Source: JALYUA01 sp039931865 (lineage in GTDB: Bacteria > Acidobacteriota > Thermoanaerobaculia > UBA5066 > Gp7-AA6). From it: a stretch of DNA of 30,797 nucleotides. The translations under genes were made by a program, and so were the position numbers. The stretch spans positions 1 to 30,797 of the forward strand of contig JBDTRB010000040.1 of the NCBI GenBank assembly GCA_039931865.1, read 5' to 3'. The notes beneath the pieces are model-generated. The model was not told the DNA's origin. It searched no databases and was given only the letters and a program-made list of their open reading frames with translations. Below are positions 23,751-30,757 of the stretch, piece after piece (positions within the stretch are counted from its first letter, which is position 1; the number at the start of each line of letters is the position of its first letter).

Positions 23751-24596
23751 GGTCGTGTCGTTGCCCAGGATGATCGGCAATCCCGACTTCGGGTTTCCGA
23801 TCACGACGACCTTCGTGTTGTTCGACATCGCGAGCTTTTCCGTCGCCTCGATGCCCTTCCACTCCAGGAGCTGCGCGCTGATCCCCGCCGCGACGATCTT
23901 CTGAAAGTCCGAGATCCCCTGCGCTTCGATCCGCTTGCGCTCCGCCTCCTGCGATTCCTTCTGCAGGACGAACTTCATCTGCTCGGACTCCTGCTCGCGC
24001 TTCAGCTTTTCCTGGATCGCGTTCGCGACGACCGCGGGCAGGCCGATCTTCCGCAGCAGCACGGCGTCCGCGATGATGCCGCGCGGAAGCGACATCTGGT
24101 TGAAGAGCGTGAAGATCTCGAGCGCGATTTTTTCCCTTTGCGCGGAGTAGAGCGCCTTGGCGTCGTAGGAGGCCGTGATCTCACGGATCGCCGCGCGAAT
24201 CTGGGGTTCGACGACGCGGCTCGCGTACTCGCTTCCGACGGTCCTGTACATCAGAGCCGCCTTCGAGGGATCCAGACGCCAGAGCAGAGACGCCTCGAGG
24301 TCCATGATCAGGCCTTCTCTCGAAGGAACGTCGGCGGTCTCTTTGAGCTCCTGCGTCTGCACGGAAAACTTCACGACCCTCGTGAACGGAATGACGAAAT
24401 TGACGCCCGGTGAGAGCACGCCCGGAGAGACTCTTCCGAACAGGTCCTTGACGCCGACGTGCCCGGCGGGGATGACCGTCAGCGGGTTGCCGATCAGAAA
24501 CAGGATCAGGGCGGCGATGCCAATCACCATGATGCGGAGACCGTGACGCCCGCCCGGCATCTCGGGACTCGCGACGCCAAACAATCTGGTGGCCAT
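23745..24596 (-). CDS. SPFH-domain (prohibitin-like) membrane protein
   Basis: The 283-aa product has one N-terminal membrane helix (about residues 20-38, LRIMVIGIAALILFLIG) and then a prohibitin-type SPFH domain: VIPAGHVGVKDLFGRV, PGVNFVIPFTRVVKFSVQTQEL, and the RVVEPQIRAAIREITASYDAKALYS region. A charged coiled-coil stretch (about 190-235) leads to a C-terminal VVVIGNPKSGLPIIL segment typical of bacterial prohibitin homologues. Such proteins form ring-like scaffolds in the membrane and often modulate FtsH-type proteases; that role here is inference. AAGGAG lies 4-5 nt before the ATG. It follows ribBA by 150 nt on the same strand. Confidence 0.9.
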   Translation of the reverse strand: MATRLFGVASPEMPGGRHGLRIMVIGIAALILFLIGNPLTVIPAGHVGVKDLFGRVSPGVLSPGVNFVIPFTRVVKFSVQTQELKETADVPSREGLIMDLEASLLWRLDPSKAALMYRTVGSEYASRVVEPQIRAAIREITASYDAKALYSAQREKIALEIFTLFNQMSLPRGIIADAVLLRKIGLPAVVANAIQEKLKREQESEQMKFVLQKESQEAERKRIEAQGISDFQKIVAAGISAQLLEWKGIEATEKLAMSNNTKVVVIGNPKSGLPIILGNDTTK

Positions 24597-24746
24597 GGAG
24601 CTCCTTGGGGTTTTCGAGCGTTGTCCTTTGTCCGTCGTCCGTCAGTTCCGGCGCGTGCGGAGCGCACGGCCGAAGGCCTCACGAATTGAAGGGTTGAAGG
24701 CGATTCTATGGCGGGAACGGAGCAGGGCGGCGAGGCGGGGACCGTC

Positions 24747-25961
24747 TCAGACCATTTTCAGCAGGTGCCCCATCTTGTTCTTCTTCGCCTCGAGGTACTT
24801 GCGCGTGCCGTCGGTCGGGTGAATTTCCAGCGGGACCCGCTCGACGATCTCGAGGCCGAAGCCGCGAATCGCCACGTACTTGGAGGGGTTGTTCGTCATC
24901 AGCCGGATCTTCCGGACGCCGAGGTCCCGCAGGATCTGAGAGCCGACGCCGTAATTGCGGATGTCGGGCGGGAAGCCCAGCTTCTCGTTCGCCGACACGG
25001 TGTCGTGTCCCTCGTCCTGGAGCTCGTAGGCTTTCAACTTGTTGATGAGCCCGATCCCGCGTCCCTCCTGGAGGAGGTACAGGAACACGCCCTTGCCTTC
25101 CGCGACGATCTTCTCCATCGCGAGGGAAAGCTGCGCGCCGCAGTCGCACCGCGAGGAGCCGAAGACGTCCCCGGTCAGGCACTGCGAGTGGACGCGGACC
25201 AGAACAGGCTCGTCCTCGCCGATCTCGCCGTAGACGAGCGCGACGTGCTCCTCGTGCGTGACGTCGCTCCGGTAGGCGATCAGCTTGAAGTTCCCGAACG
25301 AAGTGGGGAGGTTCGGCGCGGCGATGCGCTGCACGAGCCGCTCGTTCTCCATGCGGTGGCGAATGAGGTCCGCGACGGTGACCATGCGGATGTCGTGCTT
25401 CTCGCAGAAGACCGCGAGGTCGGGAACCCGCGCCATCGTGCCGTCCTCGTTCATGATCTCGCAGATAACCGCCGAAGGATCGAGCTTAGCGATTCTCGCG
25501 AGGTCGACCGAGGCCTCCGTCTGGCCGGCTCGCTTCAGGACGCCGCCCGCCTGAGCCCGCAGCGGGAACATGTGGCCCGGCCGGGCGAGGTCCGAGGGCC
25601 GGGTCTTCGGGTCGATCGCGGTCAGGACGGTCGCGGCGCGGTCCGCCGCGGAGATGCCGGTCGTCGTGCGGCCGCGCGCCTCGATCGAGACGGTGAACGC
25701 GGTGCCGAAGTTCGACGTGTTCTCTTCGACCATCGGAGGCAGGCCGAGGGCGTCGCAGCGCTCCTCAGTGAGCGCGAGGCAGATCAGCCCGCGCCCTTCG
25801 CGCGCCATGAAGTTGATCGCCTGGGGGGTGACCTTTTCGGCGGCGATCACGAGGTCGCCCTCGTTCTCGCGGTCCTCGTCGTCGACCACGACGACGAACT
25901 TGCCGGCGCGAAGGTCCGTGATCGCCTCTTCGATGGAGGAAAACGGGCTCTCGGTGCTCAT
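24747..25961 (-). CDS. ribBA: Bifunctional 3,4-dihydroxy-2-butanone-4-phosphate synthase / GTP cyclohydrolase II
   Basis: RibBA makes both precursors of riboflavin: dihydroxybutanone phosphate from ribulose 5-phosphate, and the pyrimidine intermediate from GTP. The 404-aa product is full length. The N-terminal DHBP-synthase domain (1 to about 205) shows VVVVDDEDRENEGDLVIAAE (24-43) and RPGHMFPLRAQAGGV. The C-terminal cyclohydrolase domain shows the zinc ligands Cys261, Cys272 and Cys274, then LYLLQEGRGIGLINKLKAY (294-312) and GFGLEIVERVPLEI. The ATG at 25961 is where homology starts; an in-frame extension to 26144 runs through a repeat and is not conserved-looking. No other rib gene is near. 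Confidence 0.96.
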   Translation of the reverse strand: MSTESPFSSIEEAITDLRAGKFVVVVDDEDRENEGDLVIAAEKVTPQAINFMAREGRGLICLALTEERCDALGLPPMVEENTSNFGTAFTVSIEARGRTTTGISAADRAATVLTAIDPKTRPSDLARPGHMFPLRAQAGGVLKRAGQTEASVDLARIAKLDPSAVICEIMNEDGTMARVPDLAVFCEKHDIRMVTVADLIRHRMENERLVQRIAAPNLPTSFGNFKLIAYRSDVTHEEHVALVYGEIGEDEPVLVRVHSQCLTGDVFGSSRCDCGAQLSLAMEKIVAEGKGVFLYLLQEGRGIGLINKLKAYELQDEGHDTVSANEKLGFPPDIRNYGVGSQILRDLGVRKIRLMTNNPSKYVAIRGFGLEIVERVPLEIHPTDGTRKYLEAKKNKMGHLLKMV

Positions 25962-26054
25962 CCAATCAATTCTCTCACGCCCAGGCCGGAAAACAGGGGA
26001 CGCAACGGGCGGTCCCGGTGCGTCCCGAGACCTGTCAACCTCGATGAGCCGCCC

Positions 26055-26092
26055 GTCACCCCGACCCTCTCCCCCGGCGGGCGGGGAAAGGG
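26055..26092. repeat. Hairpin repeat element, copy C
   Basis: The flank TCACCCCGACCCTCTCCCCC (26056-26075) matches copy A (CTCACCCTGACCCTCTCCCC) closely. The hairpin is imperfect: the right arm reads GGGGAAAGGG instead of GGGGAGAGGG. Orientation is as in copy A. Confidence 0.65.
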
Positions 26093-26159
26093 AGAGAGCT
26101 GCGCCTGCGTCGAGCTCCCAGCCTAAAGTCTGCGCTTCAGTCACCCGGGTGTCTAAGCT

Positions 26160-26210
26160 CGCCCCGAGAGGAGTCTCCTGACCGAAGGGAAGGAGGAGCC
26201 TCTCGGGGCG
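26160..26210. repeat. Inverted repeat in the ribBA leader region
   Basis: CGCCCCGAGAGG (26160-26171) and CCTCTCGGGGCG (26199-26210) are perfect 12-bp complements. A further short inner stem is possible (CTCCT at 26175-26179 against AGGAG at 26191-26195). Confidence 0.75.
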
Positions 26211-26235
26211 GGAGCCGAAGCGAACGGAGCGATCA

Positions 26236-26274
26236 GGCGAGCGGTGGAGGCCGCATCCGGCCGACCCGCTCGCC
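26236..26274. repeat. Nested hairpin in the ribBA leader region
   Basis: The outer 9-bp arms are GGCGAGCGG (26236-26244) and CCGCTCGCC (26266-26274). The inner 5-bp arms are GGCCG (26249-26253) and CGGCC (26258-26262), with a CATC loop. All pairs are perfect. Confidence 0.75.
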
Positions 26275-26277
26275 GGT

Positions 26278-26299
26278 GCCTTCGCCCAGAGGCGAAGGC
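26278..26299 (-). terminator. Hairpin just after the mutase stop codon
   Basis: Perfect 9-bp arms, GCCTTCGCC (26278-26286) and GGCGAAGGC (26291-26299), enclose a CAGA loop, 27 nt after the end of the minus-strand mutase gene. No U-tract follows, so terminator activity is a guess. A related core (TTCGCCCAAAGGCGA) lies after hairpin copy A near 9100. Confidence 0.4.
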
Positions 26300-26326
26300 A
26301 GATCGCGCAGTGAGCGGAGGCGACGG

Positions 26327-28018
26327 TCAGTAGACCGCCGGCTCCTCGTACGTGGCGAAAACTTCCCGCATCACGTCGGAAATCTCTCCCACTGTCGCGT
26401 AGGTCTTCACGGCTTCGATCAGCGGCGGCATCACATTGCGGCCGTCCGCGCAGGCCTGCCGGAGAGTCGCGAGCGAGGAGGAGACGGCGCGCCCATCGCG
26501 CGTGCGGCGCAGCTCGGCGAGCGCCAGCTTCTGCTCCCCCTCGACCGCCTCGTCGATCGACAGCGTCTCGATCGGCTCCTCGTTCAGCTCGATGAACTCG
26601 TTGACGCCGACGACGATTTTCTCCTTCGCGTCCACCGCGCGCTGGTACGCGTACGCCGCGTCCATGATCTCGCGCTGCGGGAATCCTGCCTCGATCGCCT
26701 CGACCATGCCGCCGAGCGCGTCGATGCGGCGGAAGTAGTCGAAGCAGCCACGCTCCATCGCGGTCGTCGCCTCTTCCACGAAGTAGGAGCCGCCGAGCGG
26801 GTCGATGGTGTTCGCGACGCCCGACTCGTGCGCGATGACCTGCTGCGTCCGGAGCGCGAGTTTGACGGCGAAATCCGTCGGGAGCGCGAGCGTCTCGTCG
26901 AGCGAGTTCGTGTGGAGCGAGTTAGTCCCGCCGAGGACGCCCGCGAGCGCCTGGATCGCCGTCCGCACGACGTTGTTGTACGGCTGCTGGGCGGTCAGCG
27001 AGCATCCGGCGGTCTGCGTGTGGAACCGGCACATCCAGGAGCGCGGGTTTTTCGCCCCGAAGCGCTCTTTCATGGTCTTCGCCCAGATCCGCCGCGCCGC
27101 GCGGAACTTGGCGATCTCCTCGAAGAAGTCGTTGTGCGAGTTGAAGAAGAAGGACAGGCGCGGCGCGAATTCGTCCACCGACAGGCCCGCCTCGATGCCG
27201 TACTCCACGTACTCGACCCCGTCGCGCAGCGTGAACGCGAGCTCCTGCAGAGCGGTCGAGCCGGCCTCGCGAATGTGGTACCCGGAGATCGAAATCGTAT
27301 TCCAGCGGGGGACGTGCTTTGCGCAGAACGAGAACTGATCCGTGACGAGCCGCATCGAGGGACGCGGCGGGAAGATGTACTCCTTCTGCGCGATGTACTC
27401 CTTCAGGATGTCGTTCTGGAGCGTTCCGCCGACCTTCTCCCAGGGCGTGCCGTGCTTCTCGGCAACCGCGAGATACATCGCAAGCGCGATCGGCGCCGTC
27501 GAGTTGATCGTCATCGAGGTCGTCACGAGACCCAGGTCGATCCCGTCGAACAGGACCTCCATGTCGCGAAGCGAGTCGATGGCGACGCCGCACTTCCCGA
27601 CCTCGCCGCGCGACATGTAGTGATCGGAATCGTAGCCGTACAGCGTCGGGAGATGAAACGCGGTCGAGAGGCCCGTCTGCCCGTGGGAGAGGAGGTAGTG
27701 GAAACGCTCGTTCGTCTGCTTCGCGGTGCCGAATCCGGCGAACTGGCGCATCGTCCAGAGCTTGCCGCGATACATCGTCGGTTGAACGCCGCGCGTGTAC
27801 GGGTATTCGCCGGGCCATCCGAGGTCGCGCTCCGGATCGAATCCCGCGAGCGAATCGGGTCCGGCGAGCGGGTTGACGGGAGCGCCCGAAACCGTCGTGA
27901 AGTCCTTCCTCCAGGAAGATTTCTTCGAGAAGGTCGCGGTAGCTGCCTCTTCCCAGCGCATACGGCCCTCGCGCGTCTCCTGCGGGATCGTCGGGTCCGG
28001 TTTGTCGTTCTCGCTCAT
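26327..28018 (-). CDS. B12-dependent acyl-CoA mutase, large (catalytic) subunit
   Basis: The 563-aa product is the TIM-barrel subunit of the methylmalonyl-CoA mutase family, which rearranges acyl-CoA carbon skeletons using adenosylcobalamin. Family motifs are clear: PTMYRGKLWTMRQFAGFGTA (80-99), SMTINSTAP, the catalytic His248 of SISGYHIREAG, RFHTQTAG and GGTNSLHTNSLDE. The C-terminal B12-binding domain (DxHxxG) is missing, so a separate small subunit is required; none is in the window. At the position of the CoA-carboxylate-binding Arg207 of Propionibacterium methylmalonyl-CoA mutase there is Gln211 (EYIAQKEY), as in isobutyryl-CoA mutases, while Tyr83 is methylmalonyl-type. The substrate is therefore uncertain. 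The ATG at 28018 follows a -10-like box by 6 nt; a longer frame to 28129 is unlikely. Confidence 0.93.
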   Translation of the reverse strand: MSENDKPDPTIPQETREGRMRWEEAATATFSKKSSWRKDFTTVSGAPVNPLAGPDSLAGFDPERDLGWPGEYPYTRGVQPTMYRGKLWTMRQFAGFGTAKQTNERFHYLLSHGQTGLSTAFHLPTLYGYDSDHYMSRGEVGKCGVAIDSLRDMEVLFDGIDLGLVTTSMTINSTAPIALAMYLAVAEKHGTPWEKVGGTLQNDILKEYIAQKEYIFPPRPSMRLVTDQFSFCAKHVPRWNTISISGYHIREAGSTALQELAFTLRDGVEYVEYGIEAGLSVDEFAPRLSFFFNSHNDFFEEIAKFRAARRIWAKTMKERFGAKNPRSWMCRFHTQTAGCSLTAQQPYNNVVRTAIQALAGVLGGTNSLHTNSLDETLALPTDFAVKLALRTQQVIAHESGVANTIDPLGGSYFVEEATTAMERGCFDYFRRIDALGGMVEAIEAGFPQREIMDAAYAYQRAVDAKEKIVVGVNEFIELNEEPIETLSIDEAVEGEQKLALAELRRTRDGRAVSSSLATLRQACADGRNVMPPLIEAVKTYATVGEISDVMREVFATYEEPAVY

Positions 28019-28024
28019 GGAAAG

Positions 28025-28030
28025 AAGATA
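28025..28030 (-). promoter_or_regulatory. -10-like box, possible leaderless start of the mutase gene
   Basis: The minus strand reads GTTATCTTC (TATCTT, 4/6 match), with 6 nt between the hexamer and the ATG at 28018 and no Shine-Dalgarno. The spacing equals that of mobA and the glycosyltransferase gene. Confidence 0.35.
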
Positions 28031-28151
28031 ACATCGCGTTCCCCGCAGAACATCGCGCTGGCGGGCGTTTCGCCCCGGCACGGAATCTGCACCCTCAGAA
28101 TTCAACACGCGAAGTCGCGGCCCGCGCACGGGTCACGGAGCGCACACACAC

Positions 28152-28157
28152 AGGAGG
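28152..28157 (+). promoter_or_regulatory. Shine-Dalgarno site for the BON-domain gene
   Basis: AGGAGG lies 5 nt before the ATG at 28163 and fixes the start. A very long frame running through from the antisense strand of the mutase is thereby excluded as the real N-terminus. Confidence 0.75.
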
Positions 28158-28162
28158 ATGAA

Positions 28163-28579
28163 ATGGCTGGGAAAATGGCTGGAAGATTGTCTCTCGGGAT
28201 CGGCGCCGTGGCGCTCGTGTTCGTGGTCGCCGGCATCGGTTGCGCGCAGTCGGACGCGGGCATCACGACCGAAGTGAAGGCCAAGCTCGAGGCCGACCGC
28301 AGCGTCAGCAGCAGCGCGTCGATCCAGGTCGAAACCAACAAGAAAATCGTGACCCTTTCCGGAAAAGCGGCGAGCGACGCGGAGAAACAGCGCGCGGTGC
28401 AAGTGGCGAGGGGGGCCCAGGGCGTGAAGGAAGTGGTCGACAACCTGGCCGTGGACCCGTCGGTGGCGCCGCCTCCTGTTCCGGACGCGAACAGCTCGAC
28501 ACCTTCGACCGGCCCCTCGCAGGCGGATCCATCCGCCCCCGCGACAGCGCCGGCGCCTACCGCCGCGCCCGGGCGTTGA
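28163..28579 (+). CDS. Exported BON-domain protein, possibly a lipoprotein
   Basis: The 138-aa product starts with a basic N-region and a hydrophobic core (LSLGIGAVALVFVVAGIGC). Cysteine 24 stands where a lipobox would end, but AGIGC is a poor lipobox, so lipid attachment is uncertain. Residues about 28-95 form a BON domain (ITTEVKAKLEADRSV...IVTLSGKAASDAEKQRAVQVARGAQGVKEVVDNLAV), which in other proteins binds phospholipid or acts in envelope stress. A Pro/Ala/Ser-rich tail follows. The gene is divergent from the mutase gene and 124 nt before the E1 alpha gene. Confidence 0.87.
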   Translation: MAGKMAGRLSLGIGAVALVFVVAGIGCAQSDAGITTEVKAKLEADRSVSSSASIQVETNKKIVTLSGKAASDAEKQRAVQVARGAQGVKEVVDNLAVDPSVAPPPVPDANSSTPSTGPSQADPSAPATAPAPTAAPGR

Positions 28580-28581
28580 CC

Positions 28582-28590
28582 GCTAGAATT
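28582..28590 (+). promoter_or_regulatory. -10-like box downstream of the BON gene
   Basis: GCTAGAATT contains TAGAAT (28584-28589, 5/6 match). It would give a leader of about 107 nt for the E1 alpha gene, and may be an alternative to the box at 28683. Confidence 0.3.
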
Positions 28591-28682
28591 GGACCCTGTG
28601 GGGCCGGGCCGAGCGAGTCCCGCCCCTGCGCTTTGATCGAACCAGCGCCGCTGCTCCCCGGCGGGCACCCGGGGGGCTCCTC

Positions 28683-28691
28683 GCTATAATT
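28683..28691 (+). promoter_or_regulatory. -10 box of the E1 alpha/beta operon
   Basis: GCTATAATT contains a perfect TATAAT (28685-28690). Thirteen nt separate it from the ATG at 28704, so the leader would be only about 7 nt. No -35 consensus is seen at the usual distance. Confidence 0.5.
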
Positions 28692-28703
28692 CGAGGGCGG
28701 CCC

Positions 28704-29747
28704 ATGGCGCAACTCAGTCGCGAACAAAAACTCGATCTCTACCGGTTGCTGCGGTTGAACCGCACACTCGAGGAAAAGCTCGTTAACCTGTATCGCCAGG
28801 GGAAAGTCGTCGGCGGCCTCTATCGGTCGCTCGGGCAGGAGGCGACTTCCGTCGGAACCGCGTTCGCCCTCGCCCCGGGCGACGTCCTGGGACCGCTGAT
28901 CCGCAATCTCGGATCGGTCCTCGTGATGGGCTTCACGCCGCGTGACGTTCTGGCACAGCACATGGCTCGCGCGAGCTCTCCCTCCGCCGGAAAGGACTGC
29001 AACCTGCACTTCGGCTCGCCGGAGCGAGGCGTCGTCTCTGCGATCTCGATGCTCGGCGCTTTGATTCCGGTCATGGCGGGGATCGCGCTCGGCGGGAGGC
29101 TCCAGAAGAAGAACCTCGTTGCGATGACCTACATCGGTGACGGCGGCACCTCAACGGGCGCGTTTCACGAGGGGCTGAACTTCGCGGCGGTCCAGAAGCT
29201 GCCGCTCGTTGTCGTCGCGGAGAACAACGGCTGGGCGTACTCGACGCCCTACCGGAAGCAGACGGCGGCCCGGTGCCTCGCCGACCGCGCCGCGGCGTAC
29301 GGGATACCGGGCGAAACGGTGGACGGGAACGACGTGCTCGCTGTTTACGAAGCGGCGCGGCGCGCCGTCGACCGCGCGCGCGCCGGAGACGGGCCGACGC
29401 TTCTCGAAGCGAAGACGTATCGGATGAAGGGCCACGCGGAGCATGACGGACAGGCATACGTTCCCGCGGCGGAACTCGCCGAGTGGGCGGCGCGCGATCC
29501 CGTCGAGTCCTACTCGCGGGTCCTCGTGGCGGAAGGGATCGCCACGGCGGAAGACCTGGCGGCGATCGACGCCGGCATTTCCGAGCGGATCGAGGCCGAC
29601 GCGCAGGCAGTCGAGCAGAGCCCGTTCCCCGCGCCCGAGACCGCGCTCGAAGGCGTTTACGCGCCCGACGCCCTCGACGCGGAGCCTCTACCTCTGCCTC
29701 TGCCTCTGCCTCTGCCTCTGCCTCAGATAGTCCGGAGCCGCCGGTGA
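28704..29747 (+). CDS. pdhA: 2-oxoacid (pyruvate-type) dehydrogenase E1 component, alpha subunit
   Basis: The 347-aa product is the thiamine-diphosphate-binding alpha subunit of an E1 decarboxylase, which decarboxylates a 2-oxoacid and passes the acyl group to lipoyl-E2. The thiamine-diphosphate motif is visible as GDGGTSTGAFHEG (145-157) through to NNGWAYSTP (174-182). LYRQGKVVGGLYRSLGQEA and TYRMKGHAEHD are typical of the family. Pyruvate, branched-chain 2-oxoacids or acetoin are all possible substrates; pyruvate is a guess. The C-terminus is odd: a hexanucleotide repeat gives six Pro-Leu pairs at 328-339, six residues before the end. The stop overlaps the beta-subunit GTG by 4 nt. Confidence 0.92.
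   Translation: MAQLSREQKLDLYRLLRLNRTLEEKLVNLYRQGKVVGGLYRSLGQEATSVGTAFALAPGDVLGPLIRNLGSVLVMGFTPRDVLAQHMARASSPSAGKDCNLHFGSPERGVVSAISMLGALIPVMAGIALGGRLQKKNLVAMTYIGDGGTSTGAFHEGLNFAAVQKLPLVVVAENNGWAYSTPYRKQTAARCLADRAAAYGIPGETVDGNDVLAVYEAARRAVDRARAGDGPTLLEAKTYRMKGHAEHDGQAYVPAAELAEWAARDPVESYSRVLVAEGIATAEDLAAIDAGISERIEADAQAVEQSPFPAPETALEGVYAPDALDAEPLPLPLPLPLPLPQIVRSRR
29685..29726. repeat. Hexanucleotide tandem repeat (CCTCTG) inside the E1 alpha gene
   Basis: Seven 6-bp units (CCTCTA, five exact CCTCTG, CCTCAG) are in frame and encode the (Pro-Leu)6-Pro-Gln tail. Because the unit is 6 bp, copy-number change would lengthen or shorten the tail without breaking the frame. Confidence 0.92.
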
Positions 29748-30718
29748 CCGAGACCGCGTACGTCGACGCCATCCGCGAGGCGATCTTCGACGAGATGGAG
29801 CGCGACGAGCGCGTCTTCGTCATCGGCGAGGACATCGGGGTTTACGGCGGCGCCTTCAAGGTGACGGACGGCCTTCTCGACCGGTTCGGCGAGCACCGCG
29901 TGATCGACACCCCGATCTCGGAAACGGCGATCGTCGGCGCGGCGGTCGGCGCGGCGATGATGGGCATGCGTCCCATCGCCGAGATGCAGTTCGCTGACTT
30001 CGCTTCCTGCGCGTTTGACATGATCACGAACTTCGCCGCGAAGTCGCGGTACCGCACCGGAGTCGGGGTTCCGCTCGTCGTGCGGGGCCCCTCCGGCGGA
30101 GGCGTCCACGGCGGCCCGTTCCATTCTCAGAATCCCGAGGCGTATTTTGCCCATACGCCCGGGTTGAAGATCGTCCAGCCCTCGACTGCATACGACGCAA
30201 AGGGCCTTTTGAAGTCCGCGATCCGCGACGAAGACCCGGTGATCTTCTTCGAGCACAAGTTCCTGTACCGGCGCGTCAAGGAGACGCTCCCGCCGGGCGA
30301 CTGGACCGTTCCGATCGGCAAGGCCGCCGTCCGGCGCGAAGGCCGCGACCTCTCGATCCTGACCTACGGGGCAATGGTGTGGACCGCGCTCGACGCCGCG
30401 AAGACTCTCGAGTCCGAAGGCATCGACGTCGAGGTCGTCGATCTGCGCACGCTCTTCCCGCTCGACGAGGAGACGATCGTCGCCTCAGTCGCGAAGACCA
30501 ACAAGGCGATGGTGCTGCATGAGGCGACGCGCACAGGGGGGATCGGCGCCGAGATCGCCGCCGTGCTCGCCGAGCGGTGCTTCGAATACCTGGACGGACC
30601 GCTTCTCCGCATCACCGCGCCCGATACGCCGGTGCCCTTCTCGCCGCCGCTCGAGGACTTTTTCCTTCCGAACGCGGAGAAGGTGTGCCGCGCGGCGAGG
30701 GCGCTCGCGGGATATTGA
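29744..30718 (+). CDS. pdhB: 2-oxoacid (pyruvate-type) dehydrogenase E1 component, beta subunit
   Basis: The 324-aa product pairs with the alpha subunit to form the alpha2-beta2 E1 enzyme. The N-terminal half (AIREAIFDEMERDERVFVIGEDIG and TPISETAIVGAAVGAAMMGMRPIAEMQFADF) contributes to the thiamine-diphosphate site. The C-terminal transketolase-type domain (ILTYGAMVWTALDAAKTLESEGIDVEVVDLRTLFPLD) binds E2. Length and motifs are complete. The GTG start at 29744 overlaps the alpha stop (GTGA), has GGAG 8 nt upstream, and is where homology begins; the frame upstream is only the repeat read in another phase. E2 and E3 genes are not in the window. Confidence 0.94.
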   Translation: MTETAYVDAIREAIFDEMERDERVFVIGEDIGVYGGAFKVTDGLLDRFGEHRVIDTPISETAIVGAAVGAAMMGMRPIAEMQFADFASCAFDMITNFAAKSRYRTGVGVPLVVRGPSGGGVHGGPFHSQNPEAYFAHTPGLKIVQPSTAYDAKGLLKSAIRDEDPVIFFEHKFLYRRVKETLPPGDWTVPIGKAAVRREGRDLSILTYGAMVWTALDAAKTLESEGIDVEVVDLRTLFPLDEETIVASVAKTNKAMVLHEATRTGGIGAEIAAVLAERCFEYLDGPLLRITAPDTPVPFSPPLEDFFLPNAEKVCRAARALAGY

Positions 30719-30757
30719 ATCGGGAGCCGAGCGACCAAGAGCGTTAGGGGTTAGGGG

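Larger units (their letters stand above)
25962..26326. other. 365-bp non-coding spacer with repeats and hairpins
   Basis: No convincing gene lies between the mutase stop and the ribBA start. The spacer holds hairpin repeat copy C (26055-26092) and three further inverted repeats: 26160-26171 with 26199-26210; a nested pair at 26236-26274; and 26278-26286 with 26291-26299. I compared the minus strand with the FMN riboswitch consensus and found no match, although ribBA is a common target of that switch. Confidence 0.65.

Noticed and set aside
25962..26330. Possible FMN riboswitch upstream of ribBA
   Set aside because: The minus-strand sequence lacks the conserved RFN segments, and the hairpins present do not fit the RFN layout.
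26276..28162. Long plus-strand frame running into the BON-domain gene
   Set aside because: It is the antisense shadow of the mutase. The BON gene has its own ATG at 28163 with AGGAGG and a signal peptide.
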